In this document: in pieces, positions 63,058 through 64,000 of the stretch
How the letters are laid out: every line of letters begins with the position of its first letter
Position numbering within the stretch: position 1 is the stretch's first letter
Source: Bosea sp. OAE506
Lineage (GTDB): Bacteria; Pseudomonadota; Alphaproteobacteria; Rhizobiales; Beijerinckiaceae
Length of the DNA: 64,000 bases
Direction of reading: 5' to 3'
Assembly (NCBI RefSeq): GCF_040546595.1
Contig: NZ_JBEPOB010000001.1
Span: 1,117,001-1,181,000, forward strand
Notes under the pieces: model-generated
The model's input: only the letters and a program-made list of their open reading frames with translations
The model's database searches: none
Told to the model about the DNA's origin: nothing
Position numbers and translations under genes: made by a program

Positions 63058-63843
63058 TCAGACCTGGCGCGCCACCATCATCTTCTTGACCTCAGCGATC
63101 GCCTTGGCCGGGTTCAGGCCCTTGGGACAGGCGTTCGCGCAGTTCATGATGGTGTGGCAGCGATAGAGCCGGAAGGGGTCCTCGAGATTGTCGAGGCGCT
63201 CGCCGGTCTGCTCGTCGCGTGAGTCGATCAGCCAGCGATAGGCCTGCAGCAGGGCGGCCGGGCCGAGATAGCGGTCGCCGTTCCACCAGTAGCTCGGGCA
63301 GGAGGTGGTGCAGCAGGCGCAGAGGATGCACTCATAGAGCCCATCGAGCTTCTCGCGGTCCTCGCGGCCCTGCTTCCACTCTTTTTCGGGCGCCGGCGTC
63401 GTGGTCTGCAGCCAGGGCTCGATCGAGGCGTGCTGGGCGTAGAACTGGGTCAGATCCGGCACCAGGTCCTTGATCACCGGCATATGCGGCAGCGGGTAGA
63501 TCGCGACCTTGCCCTTTGAGCCGCATTCGTCGATGCCGGTGGTGCAGGCGAGCCCGTTCTTGCCGTCCATGTTCATGGCGCAGGAGCCGCAGATGCCCTC
63601 GCGGCAGGAGCGGCGGAAGGTCAGCGTCGGGTCGATCTTGGACTTGATCCAGATCAGCGCGTCCAGAACCATCGGCCCGCAATCCTCGCGGTCGACGAAG
63701 TAAGTGTCGGTGCGCGGATTCTCGGTGTCGTCGGGACTCCAGCGATAGACCTTGAATTCGGTCAGCTTCGCGGCCCCGGCGGGCTTCGGCCAGGTCTTGC
63801 CCGCGACGAGGCGCGAGTTCTGCGGAAGATTGAATTCAGCCAT
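63058..63843 (-). CDS. sdhB: Succinate dehydrogenase iron-sulfur subunit
   Basis: SdhB carries electrons from SdhA to the quinone site in respiratory complex II. The 261-aa product has the 2Fe-2S ligands CREGICGSC...C (in [27 protein letters not shown]), the 4Fe-4S/3Fe-4S cluster motifs [12 protein letters not shown] and [17 protein letters not shown]. Length is normal. The ATG at 63843 begins [13 protein letters not shown]. sdhA would lie upstream beyond 64000; the last 157 bases of the window hold no recognised gene. Confidence 0.96.
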   Translation of the reverse strand: MAEFNLPQNSRLVAGKTWPKPAGAAKLTEFKVYRWSPDDTENPRTDTYFVDREDCGPMVLDALIWIKSKIDPTLTFRRSCREGICGSCAMNMDGKNGLACTTGIDECGSKGKVAIYPLPHMPVIKDLVPDLTQFYAQHASIEPWLQTTTPAPEKEWKQGREDREKLDGLYECILCACCTTSCPSYWWNGDRYLGPAALLQAYRWLIDSRDEQTGERLDNLEDPFRLYRCHTIMNCANACPKGLNPAKAIAEVKKMMVARQV

Positions 63844-64000
63844 CGGTGCTTTTCCGTCAGTTCAGTGTCTTGCCTGATCGATGGCAGACTTTACGATCTG
63901 GATGAGGTTATCCCGCTGCGCCGATCGTTCGTATGGGACCGACATAGCGAAAAACGATTTGTCGAACCCAACGGAATTATTTTTCGTTTCAGCCAACAAA

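Noticed and set aside
63844..64000. A gene start or end in the last 157 bases
   Set aside because: No open frame with recognisable sequence; it reads as the upstream region of sdhB.

Overview
The window looks like chromosomal DNA of a high-GC alphaproteobacterium of the order Hyphomicrobiales. This rests on gene content: a Rem/FtcR-type flagellar regulator, FlaF and FlbT flagellin regulators, a DUF1217 flagellar protein, a MotE-like periplasmic protein, CpdR, a typical alphaproteobacterial RpoH, and a HemD-mitofilin-HemY block. A Bosea-like genus would fit, but that is inference only.

Positions 1-28031 are one flagellar locus. On the minus strand lie fliF (cut by the window edge), fliC, then the operon motA-fliM-(104-aa membrane protein)-fliN-fliG-flhB. 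On the plus strand lie DUF1217-flgF-fliI. Back on the minus strand come flgE-flgK-flgL, flaF-flbT-flgD-fliQ-flhA-fliR-(FliJ-like), and flgJ-like/flgN-like/FliL-like. Then on the plus strand rem is followed by flgB, flgC-fliE-flgG-flgA-flgI and motE-flgH-fliL-fliP. Many junctions are ATGA, GTGA or TGATG overlaps, so these are tightly coupled operons. A shared upstream motif (CCCGCGCAAGC, then about 5 bases, then a CCGCTA-like element) lies about 30-80 bp before most transcription-unit heads and about 125 bp before fliC. It is the best candidate here for the common flagellar promoter or regulator site. A GH19 lysozyme-like gene follows fliP directly.

Positions 28800-53600 are mostly housekeeping genes: a trans-sulfuration enzyme, tspO, hpt-cpdR, a zinc-ribbon DUF3426 protein, ftsEX-ydcF-plsC, a ChaC-like protein, a DUF2125 protein, rpoH, rluD, hemY and a HemD-mitofilin fusion, tsaD-gpsA with a small protein, an EVE-domain protein, a DUF2235 hydrolase, acsA, a small ribbon-helix-helix-like protein, a manganese catalase and an uncharacterised exported protein.

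Positions 53698-55550 hold a two-gene module that reads as a polymorphic toxin with its immunity gene. The first protein has an N-terminal PRVPAG...GGQWT motif and a C-terminal PD-(D/E)XK-nuclease-like end. The second gene overlaps it by 4 bases. The toxin tip and the second gene look visibly lower in GC than their surroundings. This is the most promising undescribed system in the window.

Positions 55551-60691 hold a minus-strand RND efflux set: a pump gene broken by an apparent one-base frameshift, its periplasmic adaptor, and a TetR regulator with a 20-bp palindromic operator over its start codon. After it come a glutamine-amidotransferase-like gene, a DadA-like oxidase gene and sdhB. At least four families of intergenic palindromic repeats are scattered between operons; one family occurs twice in opposite orientations. 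I saw no tRNA, rRNA, CRISPR array, transposase or complete prophage.
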